Of a stretch of 64,000 nt of DNA, positions 17,452-26,174 are shown piece by piece (position 1 is the stretch's first letter; each line of letters starts with the position of its first letter). This stretch comes from Ruminococcus flavefaciens (GTDB lineage: Bacteria; Bacillota; Clostridia; Oscillospirales; Ruminococcaceae). The stretch spans positions 62,001 through 126,000 of the forward strand of contig CACYSQ010000006.1 in the NCBI GenBank assembly GCA_902777125.1, given 5' to 3'. The notes under the pieces are model-generated. The model had not been told where the DNA came from. It did no database searches and saw nothing but the letters and a program-made list of their open reading frames with translations. The translations under genes and the position numbers were made by a program.

Positions 17452-17993
17452 TATTTGCTGATGTTCTTCTTGAAGCCGATCTTATCGAGGGCGAGTCCTG
17501 CTGCGATATATAGGGCAGAACTTGCGCCGACCTGAACCATGTAAGCCGGAGTCTGTGCGAATGCGGCTGCCATAGCTCCTGCGGAAAATCCACGCGCCAT
17601 GACGGTTCCCTCATAGACGCTGTAGCCCACAACGCAGACGATCAGCGCCGGGATCACCGCAAGGACGTTCCGCACCGTAATTATTTTTTTGCCCTTGTTC
17701 GAGAAGAAAAACGCGGTTATTATCTTTATGAGGATTGTCGCCGGTATCCATATTACAAAGCCGGACAAGCCGTCTGCAAGTCCTCCGCCTATTGCGCCGG
17801 CAGCAGCCGCATACTGGAACGGGAGAATGCTTGCTGCGAGGTATATAAGACCGTCTCCGGCGTGGGTGTAGCCTGCACCTGTCGGAACATGGAGATAAGC
17901 CGTGAAAACAAATATAAGCGCGGAGAAAACGCCTGTGAGCGTCATTCTGCGGAGCTTTTCGCCGCGCTGTGAGACTGCTGCTGTTCTGGACAT
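17451..17993 (-). CDS. ECF transporter S component (substrate-binding membrane subunit)
   Basis: Integral membrane protein of the energy-coupling-factor vitamin-uptake type, similar to the TIGR04002/PF07155 group; substrate not predictable (hydroxymethylpyrimidine or a related vitamin precursor is possible). The 180 residues form about five or six membrane segments: LTGVFSALIFVFTAYL, the signature TGAGYTHAGDGLIYLAASILP, YAAAAGAIGGGLADGLSGF, WIPATILIKIITAFFF, VLAVIPALIVCVVGYSVYEG and the C-terminal helix. An energising EcfA/EcfT set is not in this window, so it presumably uses a shared module. AAGGAGG lies upstream of the ATG, and a promoter lies 50 bases further. Confidence 0.88.
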   Translation of the reverse strand: MSRTAAVSQRGEKLRRMTLTGVFSALIFVFTAYLHVPTGAGYTHAGDGLIYLAASILPFQYAAAAGAIGGGLADGLSGFVIWIPATILIKIITAFFFSNKGKKIITVRNVLAVIPALIVCVVGYSVYEGTVMARGFSAGAMAAAFAQTPAYMVQVGASSALYIAAGLALDKIGFKKNISK

Positions 17994-18042
17994 GATGACT
18001 CCTCCTTAATCATACTATTTCTGTATGTTTATTATGGTTTAA

Positions 18043-18071
18043 ATTATATCACAATGCGCTGCTTTTTTCAA
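18043..18071 (-). promoter_or_regulatory. Promoter of the ECF S-component gene
   Basis: On the minus strand TTGAAA (18071-18066), 17 bases, TATAAT (18048-18043). The leader is only about 45 bases, with no room for a riboswitch. Confidence 0.8.
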
Positions 18072-18142
18072 TTGACAGACCGCACAGACTTTTTCAACAC
18101 ATCTTTCGACTGTATGTTGAAACCCCCTATTCCGAAAATTCA

Positions 18143-18171
18143 TTGACATACGAATATCTATGTGATATAAT
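18143..18171 (+). promoter_or_regulatory. Consensus promoter of the 18.2-kb lipoprotein gene
   Basis: TTGACA (18143-18148), 17-base spacer, TATAAT (18166-18171), about 33 bases before the ATG. Confidence 0.85.
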
Positions 18172-18203
18172 GAATGCATAATTAATATTTAGGGGATATT
18201 TAT

Positions 18204-18839
18204 ATGAAAAAAATTGTCACATTACTGGCAGCCATTACTCTTTGTTCGTGTGTTTCAGCCTGCGGAAGTTCAGGAAGCAATTCTTCTGATAGCTCTGTTC
18301 CTGCAACTGATAGTACGACCAAAAGCATAGTAACAACTGAAACTGAAACACAGCATACACATGACACAAAAAAGGGAAAATGCTCTGGCTGCGGACAATA
18401 TATTGTCGATGATTTGTATATTCCAACATATGATGATTTTAGTAATTGTTTGGGTATGAATATGATACCAAACTGGATAGTTGTAGATGATACTGAGGTT
18501 GATTCGGGCGGCTTTATACTAAACTGTCACGCAAACAGAAACGACCTTTTAGATGATGCTACAAGTTTTTCGGGAAAAATTCATCTGCAATACATTGGTG
18601 ATACGGATCATCATATCCTGAAAAGCTTTTGGATAGATTATGTTCCAAATGATGAAGGCACACTGAACGAGTTAACAAATGCTATCACAGAGCGTGTAAC
18701 TAAACTATACGGCTCTCCTAAAGGGAAATGGAAAAAATCAGGCTGCGACTACTGGGGAATAGCAGGCGGGGAGGAAATGAAACTTATTGTTTCGCAAGGA
18801 GGTAATTTTACCTCAATAATGCTTGTTTTAGATACATAA
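18204..18839 (+). CDS. Hypothetical lipoprotein, 211 residues, AT-rich
   Basis: The signal is classic (MKKIVTLLAAITLCSCVSACG, lipid Cys about 20), followed by a Ser/Thr linker and a Cys/His cluster (HTHDTKKGKCSGCGQY, about 51-66) that resembles a small zinc knuckle. The C-terminal part alternates beta strands (GKIHLQYIGD, HHILKSFWIDYVP) and a helix (NELTNAITERVTKLYGSPKGKW). No family was recognised. Base composition and codon use are clearly more AT-rich than the neighbours, which suggests recent acquisition. It has its own promoter and terminator. Confidence 0.8.
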   Translation: MKKIVTLLAAITLCSCVSACGSSGSNSSDSSVPATDSTTKSIVTTETETQHTHDTKKGKCSGCGQYIVDDLYIPTYDDFSNCLGMNMIPNWIVVDDTEVDSGGFILNCHANRNDLLDDATSFSGKIHLQYIGDTDHHILKSFWIDYVPNDEGTLNELTNAITERVTKLYGSPKGKWKKSGCDYWGIAGGEEMKLIVSQGGNFTSIMLVLDT

Positions 18840-18843
18840 TGAA

Positions 18844-18870
18844 AAAGAGGGCTCTTACGAGTCCTCTTTG
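18844..18870 (+). terminator. Terminator of the AT-rich lipoprotein gene
   Basis: AAAGAGGGCTC-TTAC-GAGTCCTCTTT stem directly after the stop codon, followed by a short T/C tract. Confidence 0.7.
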
Positions 18871-18878
18871 CTTATTAT

Positions 18879-18911
18879 GAACCTCGGAACGCCGAGGGCG
18901 GCGTTCCCTGC
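18879..18911. repeat. Dispersed GAACGCCG palindromic repeat
   Basis: GGAACGCCGAGGGCGGCGTTCC forms a hairpin. Related units occur near 2560, 36661-36700, 44833-45048 and 46119-46207. Confidence 0.65.
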
Positions 18912-18926
18912 AAATGCCAATGACTG

Positions 18927-18954
18927 AAAAAGGCGGACATATTGTCCGCCTTTT
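18927..18954. terminator. Terminator of the cellobiose phosphorylase gene (bidirectional)
   Basis: AAAAAGGCGGACA-TAT-TGTCCGCCTTTT is T-rich on both strands and lies just after the stop codon of the minus-strand gene. Confidence 0.85.
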
Positions 18955-18963
18955 CTTATAAGC

Positions 18964-21450
18964 TTAGCCGAGAACGATCTCAACCTCGTGAGTGCCGCCC
19001 TCGCAAACGGGAACTACGCAGCCCTCAACAGCCTTGCCGTCGAGAGTCATGGACTTAACGCCCTTGTTAACGTGGTTCGGGTTCTTGACAGTGATGTTGT
19101 ATGTAGCACCGCGGAACTTACGAACAGCAGTGAAGCCGTCCCACTCAGCCGGGATAGAAGGATCTACCTTCAGACCGTCGAAATCAGGCTGTACGCCGAG
19201 GATATACTGGGAGATAGCTACCATATTCCATGCAGCGGTACCTGTGAGCCATGAGTTCTTGCCCTGACCGAAGTTCTTAGCGTCCTTACCGCCGATCATC
19301 TGACCGTATACATAAGGCTCGGTCTTGTGGATATCGGAGGTCTCCTCAGTGAAAGCGGGAGCGATCTTGCTGTAATACTCGAACGCCTTGTCACCTCTGC
19401 CGGCATAAGCCTCAGCGCAGATTATCCAAGCGTTGTTGTGGGTGAAGATACCTGCGTTCTCCTTGTAGCCGCCGGGATATGTGGAGATCTCGCCGTACTC
19501 GATGTAATACTTTGTGAAAGCAGGGTTATTGAGAACGAGACCGAACTCGCAGTTGAGGTACTTGTCGATGGAGTTGAGGGTCTTGATATCAGCGCCCTGA
19601 TCCTTACCGATCTCGGACATAACAGCGAAGCCCTGGGGCTCGATGAAGATCTTGCCCTCCTCGCACTCCTTGGAGCCGACCTTCTTGCCGAAAGCGTCGT
19701 ATGCTCTGATGAACCAGTCGCCGTCGAAAGCGGAATCCATAACGTTCTTCTTCATCTTGTCGATCTCAGCCTGAGCCTTCTCAGCCTCAGCGGTCTTGCC
19801 GAGGTGCTTGAGGATACCAACGTAAGCGGGGCCTGTGTAGGTAAAGAGTGCTGCAACGAAAGCAGACTCAGCAACCTTTGAGTAGCCGCCCTCTGCCTTG
19901 AACTTGGGGTTGGTGTAGGTCTGGAAGGACTCACCGGGAGTATCAGAGAAGCAGGAGAGGTTCATACAGTCGTTCCAGTCAGCTCTCATAGCGAGCGGGA
20001 GACCGTGAGGACCGAGGTTATTGATGATGTGGTAGAAGGAAACGTCGAGGTGCTCGAGCATATTGTGCTTTCCGTCCGGATCGTCATCGAAGGGAACGTT
20101 TGCATCGAGAATGCCCCAGTCGCCGGTCTCCTTGATATAAGCGGCAACGGAAAGGATCATCCAGAGCGGATCGTCAGAGAAGTCGCCGCCGATATCGGCA
20201 TTGCCCTTCTTTGTGAGAGGCTGGTACTGATGGTAGCAGCCGCCGTCCGAGAGCTGAGTGGAGGCGATGTCGATAAGACGCTCTCTTGCTCTCTCGGGGA
20301 TCTGATGAACGAAGCCGAGGATATCCTGGTTGGAATCACGGAAGCCCATGCCTCTGCCGATACCGCTCTCGAAGTAGGAAGCAGAACGTGAGAGGTTGAA
20401 TGTTACCATACACTGATACTGGTTCCAGATATTTACCATTCTGTCGACCTTATCGTTGGGAGTATGAACATTGAAGATAGAGAGGAGGCTGTTCCAAGTA
20501 TTGCGGAGCTCCTCAAGACCTGCTGCTACCTTTTCGGGAGTATTGTACTTCTCGATCATAGCGTAAGCCTTCTCCTTGTTGAGCACCCATGTCTCTCTTG
20601 TGAGGAGGTTGGCAGGCTTCTCGGAAGCGAACTTCTTGTCCTTATCGTTCTCAGCGTAGCCGAGGATATAGATGAGGGTCTTGGACTCGCCGGGAGCGAG
20701 AGTTACCTTCTTGTAGTGTGAAGCGATAGGAGACCAGCCGTCAGCAAAGGAATTGGAGGGCTTGTCCTCGATAACGGTCTGGGGGTCACTCCAGCCGTTG
20801 TAGATGCTTCCGAAGAAGGAATCACGGTCTGTATCGTAGCCGTCGATAGTATCATTTACAGTATAGAAAGCGTAGTGGTTACGTCTGTCTCTGTACTCTG
20901 TAACGTGGTAGATAGTGGAATCGAGTATCTCAACACGGCCTGTGGAGAAGTTTCTCTGGAAGTTTGTGCAGTCGTCCTGAGCGTCCCAGAGGCACCATTC
21001 AGCGAGGGAGAAGATAGAGAAGTTCTTTGTTTCGCTGCTCTCGTTTGTGAGGATTACCTGCTGAACTTCGCCGTCGTAATTCTGAGGAACGAAGAATGTT
21101 ACCTCAGCCTTCAGACCGTTCTTCTTGCCTGTGATGATGGTATAGCCCATACCGTGACGGCACTGGTACTCATCGAGCTCGGTCTTTACAGGTGACCAGC
21201 CGGGGTTCCAGATGGTACCCTTATCGTTTATGTAGAAATAGCGTCCGCCCATATCTATCGGGACATTGTTGTAGCGATAGCGGGTGATGCGGCGGAGACG
21301 GGCGTCCTTATAGAAGCAGTAGCCGCCGGCAGTATTAGAAATGAGCGAGAAAAAGCCCTGATTGCCGAGGTAGTTTATCCACGGATAGGGAGTTTTTGGG
21401 GAATTGATAACGTATTCCTTATTAGCGTCGTCAAAGTATCCGAACTTCAT
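18964..21450 (-). CDS. Cellobiose phosphorylase (GH94)
   Basis: Cytoplasmic enzyme splitting cellobiose with phosphate to alpha-glucose-1-phosphate and glucose, saving ATP after import of cellulose fragments. At 828 residues it matches the family. Visible features are the N-terminal [18 protein letters not shown] typical of cellobiose phosphorylases, the (alpha/alpha)6 barrel with [17 protein letters not shown] near 400, the catalytic-Asp segment [13 protein letters not shown] near 495, [10 protein letters not shown] near 633, and the phosphate-site region TGTAAWNM. It has no signal peptide. The start at 21450 has AAAGGAGA seven bases upstream; earlier in-frame Met codons lie in the leader. 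The substrate fits the GH9 cellulase nearby; a cellodextrin phosphorylase is the main alternative. Confidence 0.93.
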   Translation of the reverse strand: MKFGYFDDANKEYVINSPKTPYPWINYLGNQGFFSLISNTAGGYCFYKDARLRRITRYRYNNVPIDMGGRYFYINDKGTIWNPGWSPVKTELDEYQCRHGMGYTIITGKKNGLKAEVTFFVPQNYDGEVQQVILTNESSETKNFSIFSLAEWCLWDAQDDCTNFQRNFSTGRVEILDSTIYHVTEYRDRRNHYAFYTVNDTIDGYDTDRDSFFGSIYNGWSDPQTVIEDKPSNSFADGWSPIASHYKKVTLAPGESKTLIYILGYAENDKDKKFASEKPANLLTRETWVLNKEKAYAMIEKYNTPEKVAAGLEELRNTWNSLLSIFNVHTPNDKVDRMVNIWNQYQCMVTFNLSRSASYFESGIGRGMGFRDSNQDILGFVHQIPERARERLIDIASTQLSDGGCYHQYQPLTKKGNADIGGDFSDDPLWMILSVAAYIKETGDWGILDANVPFDDDPDGKHNMLEHLDVSFYHIINNLGPHGLPLAMRADWNDCMNLSCFSDTPGESFQTYTNPKFKAEGGYSKVAESAFVAALFTYTGPAYVGILKHLGKTAEAEKAQAEIDKMKKNVMDSAFDGDWFIRAYDAFGKKVGSKECEEGKIFIEPQGFAVMSEIGKDQGADIKTLNSIDKYLNCEFGLVLNNPAFTKYYIEYGEISTYPGGYKENAGIFTHNNAWIICAEAYAGRGDKAFEYYSKIAPAFTEETSDIHKTEPYVYGQMIGGKDAKNFGQGKNSWLTGTAAWNMVAISQYILGVQPDFDGLKVDPSIPAEWDGFTAVRKFRGATYNITVKNPNHVNKGVKSMTLDGKAVEGCVVPVCEGGTHEVEIVLG

Positions 21451-21552
21451 AATAATTTCTCCTTTAATTTTCACGTTATATGCCGGCTTTGCCGCAAAAA
21501 GAGGACGCGGACACAGCGGCACGGGTGGAGTAGGGTACACCACGTTAGGTCT

Positions 21553-21581
21553 ATTATATCATATTTTCAGAAGTATTACAA
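21553..21581 (-). promoter_or_regulatory. Promoter of the cellobiose phosphorylase gene
   Basis: On the minus strand TTGTAA (21581-21576), 17-base spacer, TATAAT (21558-21553), leaving a leader of about 95 bases. Confidence 0.7.
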
Positions 21582-21667
21582 TAGTTTTACAAAATTTGCA
21601 GTGTATTATTTTCAGCCGGTTTTTTGTGCATTATCGCCAATCGGGAGTTCAGCATGCGGCTGGATCG

Positions 21668-21697
21668 GCGAGTTCAGAGTTGAGAGTTGAGAGTTGA
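21668..21697. repeat. Further copy of the GAGAGTTGAGAG repeat
   Basis: GAGTTCAGAGTTGAGAG and repeated GAGAGTTGATG units match the arrays that flank the four-helix-bundle gene at 5.4-5.9 kb, here without an associated gene. Confidence 0.7.
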
Positions 21698-21740
21698 TGT
21701 GTCCGCATGACGGCGGACTTATCCGAAGATAGTCTGCTTT

Positions 21741-21953
21741 CTAAAAAAGGGACACGGTTGAAACCGTGTCCCTCAGAGTGTCAAAAAACCTAAATATAAT
21801 AATGAAATTGCGGGCGAGCGGAACTCGCCCCTACACGAAACGATTGTATATAGCTGAATTGTAGGGGTGCTTTCCGAGCGCCCGTGTTGCTGTACACGTT
21901 TAATTTGACTTTTTCGACAGACTAAGGGACACGGTCGAAACCGTGTCCCTTTT
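21741..21953. mobile_element. MITE-like element with inverted terminal repeats, each itself a palindrome
   Basis: The left end (21744-21785) reads AAAAAGGGACACGGTTG then AAACCGTGTCCCT and continues AGTGTCAAAAA. The right end (21906-21953), read on the other strand, has AAAAGGGACACGGTTTCG, ACCGTGTCCCTTAG and TCTGTCGAAAAAG. The two ends are thus imperfect inverted repeats of about 45 bases enclosing about 120 bases with no open frame and GTAGGGG-type hairpins. The right-hand palindrome could also act as a terminator for the minus-strand gene on its other side only if transcribed outward. Confidence 0.5.
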
Positions 21954-21955
21954 CA

Positions 21956-22237
21956 TCAGTTATTGAGTGCCTTTTCGAGCCACACATTGGCTATATCGAG
22001 TGCCTCATAGAGTCCGCACTCGCGCTCGGCGTTCTTGACGAAAGCCTTTATCGGGTTGGGCTCGTTGGTATCCATCTGGACTACCCTTACCTTGGAAGCA
22101 AGCTTCTCGCCCTCTGATTCCTTGAAGGCAAGTATCTGTATCCATATAACGTAGGGGTCGGACATATATCCGTAGTAAAGCTGATTGCCGCTCCTTACAA
22201 GGGGATAGCCCTTGTACATACTGAATTTTCCGCTCAT
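21956..22237 (-). CDS. Hypothetical protein, 93 residues
   Basis: No family was recognised. It is a soluble protein beginning MSGKFSMYKGYPLVRSGN, with a strand YGYMSDPYVIWIQIL, a charged region and a C-terminal helix (YEALDIANVWLEKAL). The start at 22237 has AAGGAGG six bases upstream; an ATG seven codons earlier (22258) lies before that site. It is 17 bases after the DUF4340 gene and likely the last gene of the ABC-exporter operon. Confidence 0.78.
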   Translation of the reverse strand: MSGKFSMYKGYPLVRSGNQLYYGYMSDPYVIWIQILAFKESEGEKLASKVRVVQMDTNEPNPIKAFVKNAERECGLYEALDIANVWLEKALNN

Positions 22238-22254
22238 TTTTTCCTCCTTATTCG

Positions 22255-23793
22255 TCATGTGATCTCTGTGAATTCCTCTCCCGTTGCTATCTTTCCGATA
22301 TTTTCGATGAGACCGTCGGCATTTGCCTTGCTGCAGAAGAATTTGAATTCTCCGTTGACACTGACAATGCACTTCATCACAGTATAATCATAAAATTCGT
22401 ATTTCGTTTCGGTGTTAAGCAGACCGTCCTTGACAACGACCGTGGCGAAGGGCTTGCCATCTGCCTTTTCGCCGTTCAGAACAAGCGACTCCGCATGAAG
22501 GTTTATCAGGTAGGAATAGAACAGCCTGTAACGCTCGGTATCGAAGGTCTCGCCGTCCCTCTTAACGGTGACGTTCTCCTGCTTGGCTTCATTGCTCTTG
22601 ATGCTGCTGTCATTTATGGAGAGCTCGAAGGTCTCGGTCTTGCCGCCGCCTGTTGCCGTAAGCTCGGTGACGTTCCAAACATAGGACGAGAACAGCAGAC
22701 GCGATGCGATATCATCGGGCATTACCGTAGCCCACTTGGCGTCCTCGGTCTTGACGGTGAAGATGATGTTTGCGTCCTTGAACATGGCATTGCTCTTCTG
22801 AACTCCCTCGTCCATGTAGGGCTCGCTCATGAGGAGAACGTAATCTTTGCCGTCGCTGCACTTCATGGTAACGGTGCAGAATGCGTCCTTGAGACCTGCG
22901 TCCGCGAGGTCCTTTTCGGTGCAGTGAACGCTCTTTACCGCCTCGGCAGTAAGTCCGAACATACCGCTTGTGATATCGGGCGCATAGCCTGCCTCGAGAT
23001 ATGTCTCGACCGGCTCGACCATGACATGAGTTGCGGAGCTTCCGCCGGAATTGGCTACCTCAGCGTATTTTCCGTATTCAAGGTAGATATCGTAGGGGAT
23101 ATCCTTTCTCTCTATCCTGAGAGAGTTTATCTTCGGGGTTGCATCGTCGGCAGGCTTTGAGAGCATTATGAGCTCGATGTAATACTCTGCCGGTTCGAGG
23201 TAGTAGGAAACGCTGCTGTTTGCAACGGTATAGACGCTGTCGCTGCCCTCAACGCGGACGTAGGTCGCATTGGAGACCGGTGCTACTGTTCCGATATAGA
23301 GCTTTCTTGTAACGCCGGAGGCATAGCTCATCTCGACGGTCGCCGCAGTGCTTCCGAGACCGAATTTCTCGAAGTCGGTACAGTTTTCCTCGATGATGCC
23401 GGTAGAAACGAGGTTGTTCGCACTGCTGACGAGCATTCTGACAACGCTGTCCTTCATTCTGATGTCCTCGAAGCCCTTCATCACATAGTTGGCTTCGGAC
23501 TGGTCCTTAGCCTCATTTGCGAGGACTACCTCCATAGTGCCGTGCTCATTGGTGACCTTCACGCTCTTTACGACGCCGTGGAAGTGTTCATCTTCGAGCG
23601 TATGGCTTCCGGGAGCAAGGTCGCCGTCCTCGACGAGGACGAGGTTCGCACCGTCAGCCTCGGTATACTCCTCGACTATGCTGTCCGAGCTTTTATCGTC
23701 CGAAGGCTCTGTGACCTTCATTATTATGAGACCGCCTCCCAGTGCGGCAACTGCCGCACCGAGAGCGATAAGTCCCCTGACCTGTTTTTTCAT
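22255..23793 (-). CDS. DUF4340 protein, membrane-anchored, of a Gld-type ABC system
   Basis: The 512-residue protein has one N-terminal membrane anchor (GLIALGAAVAALGGGLIIM, about 7-25), then an extracytoplasmic DUF4340-like beta-rich region (VLVEDGDLAPGSHTL, VVKSVKVTNEHGTMEVVLANEA, LYIGTVAPVSNATYVRVEG, VYTVANSSVSYYLEP). DUF4340 proteins regularly accompany GldF/GldG-like ABC transporters; molecular function is unknown. The start overlaps the end of the preceding gldG-like gene by four bases (ATGA), which indicates translational coupling. AAGGAGAAAG precedes the ATG. Confidence 0.85.
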   Translation of the reverse strand: MKKQVRGLIALGAAVAALGGGLIIMKVTEPSDDKSSDSIVEEYTEADGANLVLVEDGDLAPGSHTLEDEHFHGVVKSVKVTNEHGTMEVVLANEAKDQSEANYVMKGFEDIRMKDSVVRMLVSSANNLVSTGIIEENCTDFEKFGLGSTAATVEMSYASGVTRKLYIGTVAPVSNATYVRVEGSDSVYTVANSSVSYYLEPAEYYIELIMLSKPADDATPKINSLRIERKDIPYDIYLEYGKYAEVANSGGSSATHVMVEPVETYLEAGYAPDITSGMFGLTAEAVKSVHCTEKDLADAGLKDAFCTVTMKCSDGKDYVLLMSEPYMDEGVQKSNAMFKDANIIFTVKTEDAKWATVMPDDIASRLLFSSYVWNVTELTATGGGKTETFELSINDSSIKSNEAKQENVTVKRDGETFDTERYRLFYSYLINLHAESLVLNGEKADGKPFATVVVKDGLLNTETKYEFYDYTVMKCIVSVNGEFKFFCSKANADGLIENIGKIATGEEFTEIT

Positions 23794-25442
23794 CGGTTCT
23801 TTCTCCTTAACAGAACTACAAGACCTATAGCTGCAACGATAGCAGGTATGATGAATATGGTTATCACCTTGATAGTCTTGGTCTGCTCTGATGTGGGCGC
23901 AATGACTGCCTGCTGGAGAGCCTTGTCGGGAATGATGACTGTCTCCGTCTGCTTGCCGGTCATCTTGTTTATCGCGCTGAGGAGTACCTTCGCGTTGTTA
24001 TAGAGGTTGGTCTGCACTATGAATGCGGACTGTGTAAGGTTTCCGCAGCCGAATACCATGACATTGCTCTCGACCATTGAGAAGTCGTCGAGCTGTGTGC
24101 CGACCTGCTTTCTTCTTCTTGATATAACGCCGATGGACTTCTCGCTCTTATCGCCCTTTTCCTCGTTGGTTATGATGTCAACATTGAATGCAGAGCTGTA
24201 GGTCACGAGGATATCCTCGGTAACAGCCTCGCTGTGCTTGGAGAGCTTCTGTACCTCCTGAGCGATATATGCGGCTATGACCTTTGAACCTGTGCTGACC
24301 TTTTCGCCTGCTTCCTCGGTATCAGCCTGCTTTACCTGTATCATTGCGAGGGCATTGTTCATTGACTTTTCGCGGTCAGCAAGGATAGTATTCTCGCTGA
24401 GAGCTATGCCCCAGTCGTCGAGGAAAGCGGTGATATTCGGGATATTCGAGGTTATCGGGTCTGCGAAGTAGAGCATATTCCTGCCGTAGTTTCCGTCATT
24501 GTTGAGGAAGTCGCTGAGCTTCTTGATAACAGCCTCGTCGAAATCGACATTCGGCATCGGAACTACGACAAGGTCGAACTTATCGGTATCGAGGTCGTCC
24601 TTTGCAAGGTCGATATCCGTGCAGAAGTAGCCGTTCTTTGTGAGGAGCTGGTCGCGGAGACCCGAAACTGCATCGGCATACGTCCTTGAATCGTAGATAG
24701 GACTGCCGTTGATAGTTGAAGCGAATGCCACCTTTATCGGGTGAGCATCGGTAACGTTCATTATCTCCGAGGTTATGGTGCTCTCGCCTGCAAATGAGAG
24801 CTTTATGCCGTTGGGATCGGTGAAATCCGGAACTATCATTCCGCCGACGCCGTTGCTGTCGATGACCCTTACTCTGTCTCCGCTTGCGATAACGATGCTC
24901 TGGTTGCCGATATCGGAGCCGTAGGCATCGCTGTACTTCTTCACAGCGGTGGGGTCCTTATCGAGGTCAACGTATCTTACCTTGATGCTGCCGTCGCCCT
25001 GATTTGCGTACATTTCGTACTTTTCAAGGAGAATGGGTATCATGTCAAAGGGACACTTTACCTCGATATCTGCGCCGTTGTTGTAGTAGCTGTAGTAAGC
25101 CTTCATGTAGTCCTCGATGCTCTTGGCGATATTCTCGAAGTCAGCCTTCGGGCAGGTAACTACTATATCGACGTCCTTATCGAGCTTATCCTTGAGGAAG
25201 TCGATGGTCTCATCGCTGAGCTCGTATCTCTTGTCGGCGGTGAGGTCTATCTTGAGGGGAGCTCTCTTAACCATGTACGAAGCCATGATGTTGAGTATCA
25301 CCACTATGGCTACAACGAGAGCTATCGTAACGAGCGACATCGAGCCGTACTTGACCTTTTTGAGTCCGCCGGAAGCAGCCTCGGTCTTTTCGGGAGCAGC
25401 CGCTGTGTTATTTGAAACTTCTTCGATTTCGTTTTTCTTCAT
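23790..25442 (-). CDS. GldG-like ABC-transporter auxiliary protein
   Basis: The 550-residue protein has an N-terminal membrane segment (MSLVTIALVVAIVVILNIMA, about 34-53), a large extracytoplasmic domain of the ABC_transp_aux/GldG type (DKRYELSDETIDFLKDKLDKDVDIVV; DLDKDPTAVKKY; DLVVVPMPNVDFDEAVIKKLSDFLNNDG) and a C-terminal membrane helix (IFIIPAIVAAIGLVVLL) ending in RRKNR. It partners the permease and ATPase upstream in the operon. In Bacteroidota homologues take part in gliding; in Bacillota the role is unknown, probably export or surface assembly. Confidence 0.88.
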   Translation of the reverse strand: MKKNEIEEVSNNTAAAPEKTEAASGGLKKVKYGSMSLVTIALVVAIVVILNIMASYMVKRAPLKIDLTADKRYELSDETIDFLKDKLDKDVDIVVTCPKADFENIAKSIEDYMKAYYSYYNNGADIEVKCPFDMIPILLEKYEMYANQGDGSIKVRYVDLDKDPTAVKKYSDAYGSDIGNQSIVIASGDRVRVIDSNGVGGMIVPDFTDPNGIKLSFAGESTITSEIMNVTDAHPIKVAFASTINGSPIYDSRTYADAVSGLRDQLLTKNGYFCTDIDLAKDDLDTDKFDLVVVPMPNVDFDEAVIKKLSDFLNNDGNYGRNMLYFADPITSNIPNITAFLDDWGIALSENTILADREKSMNNALAMIQVKQADTEEAGEKVSTGSKVIAAYIAQEVQKLSKHSEAVTEDILVTYSSAFNVDIITNEEKGDKSEKSIGVISRRRKQVGTQLDDFSMVESNVMVFGCGNLTQSAFIVQTNLYNNAKVLLSAINKMTGKQTETVIIPDKALQQAVIAPTSEQTKTIKVITIFIIPAIVAAIGLVVLLRRKNR

Positions 25443-25469
25443 CTGTACATACCTTCCTTTCCCATCAGA

Positions 25470-26174
25470 TCAGCTCCAGCGGCGCTTCTCAAGAACTCTT
25501 ACCGTGAAGAAGTTGAAGAGGAAAGCGGTGCTAAGGTAGAACAGAACGCTTGTGAGGTTTAATACGCCGCGTGTGAATTCGACGTATCTTGTGTAGAACG
25601 AGAGCTCAGAGGTCACCTTGTTGAGCCATTCCCATGTTATCTTGTCCGAGAACGAATCAAAGAGGTAGATGAACCAGAGAACTGCCATTGAGAATACTGC
25701 TGCCGTCATCTGATTTTCGGTGAGGGAGGATATGAACACTCCGACAGCGATGAAGGCTGTTCCGAGAAGGAGCATCGCAAAGTAGTTGCCGAGGAGCGTT
25801 GCCCATACAACGGTTCCGAGATATCCGAGAACGATCGCGTAAATGAAAACCACGCTCTCAGCGATGACATATATCGTAAGTGCGGCAAAATACTTGCCGA
25901 GAACTATCTCCCAGAGACCTACCGGAGCTGTGAGGAGCCCCTGATCGGTGCGGTTTTTCTTTTCCTCGCTGAGGAGCCTCATGGTGAGTATCGGTATCAG
26001 GAAGAGAACTATCCTGAACATATTCTTGAAAAGCGGCGAGGTATCGGTATATCCCGAAAGTATCACCGTATTGTAGAAATAGTATCCGGAAAAGGCATAG
26101 AATACCGCAAGGAACACATAAGCCAGTCCGGACGTAAAGAATGCGCCCATTTCGCGCCTGTATATCGCGCCCAT
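25470..26174 (-). CDS. ABC-2-type permease (GldF-like)
   Basis: A 234-residue integral membrane protein with about six segments: the N-terminal IYRREMGAFFTSGLAYVFLAVFYAFSGYYF start typical of GldF/ABC-2 permeases, MFRIVLFLIPILTMRLLSEEKKNRTDQ with the conserved charged loop, IYVIAESVVFIYAIVLGYLG, YFAMLLLGTAFIAVGVFIS and two C-terminal helices. Its ATG overlaps the stop of the ATPase gene (TAATG), and it pairs with that ATPase to form the transport core. Confidence 0.9.
   Translation of the reverse strand: MGAIYRREMGAFFTSGLAYVFLAVFYAFSGYYFYNTVILSGYTDTSPLFKNMFRIVLFLIPILTMRLLSEEKKNRTDQGLLTAPVGLWEIVLGKYFAALTIYVIAESVVFIYAIVLGYLGTVVWATLLGNYFAMLLLGTAFIAVGVFISSLTENQMTAAVFSMAVLWFIYLFDSFSDKITWEWLNKVTSELSFYTRYVEFTRGVLNLTSVLFYLSTAFLFNFFTVRVLEKRRWS

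Larger units (their letters stand above)
21451..21955. other. 505-base repeat-rich intergenic region
   Basis: It contains the cellobiose phosphorylase promoter, a copy of the GAGAGTTGAGAG repeat, and a palindromic inverted-repeat element that includes GTAGGGG/CGAGCG-type hairpins. No gene was seen. Confidence 0.75.

Noticed and set aside
18001..18071. Vitamin riboswitch ahead of the ECF S component
   Set aside because: The mapped promoter leaves a leader of only about 45 bases, too short for a known riboswitch.
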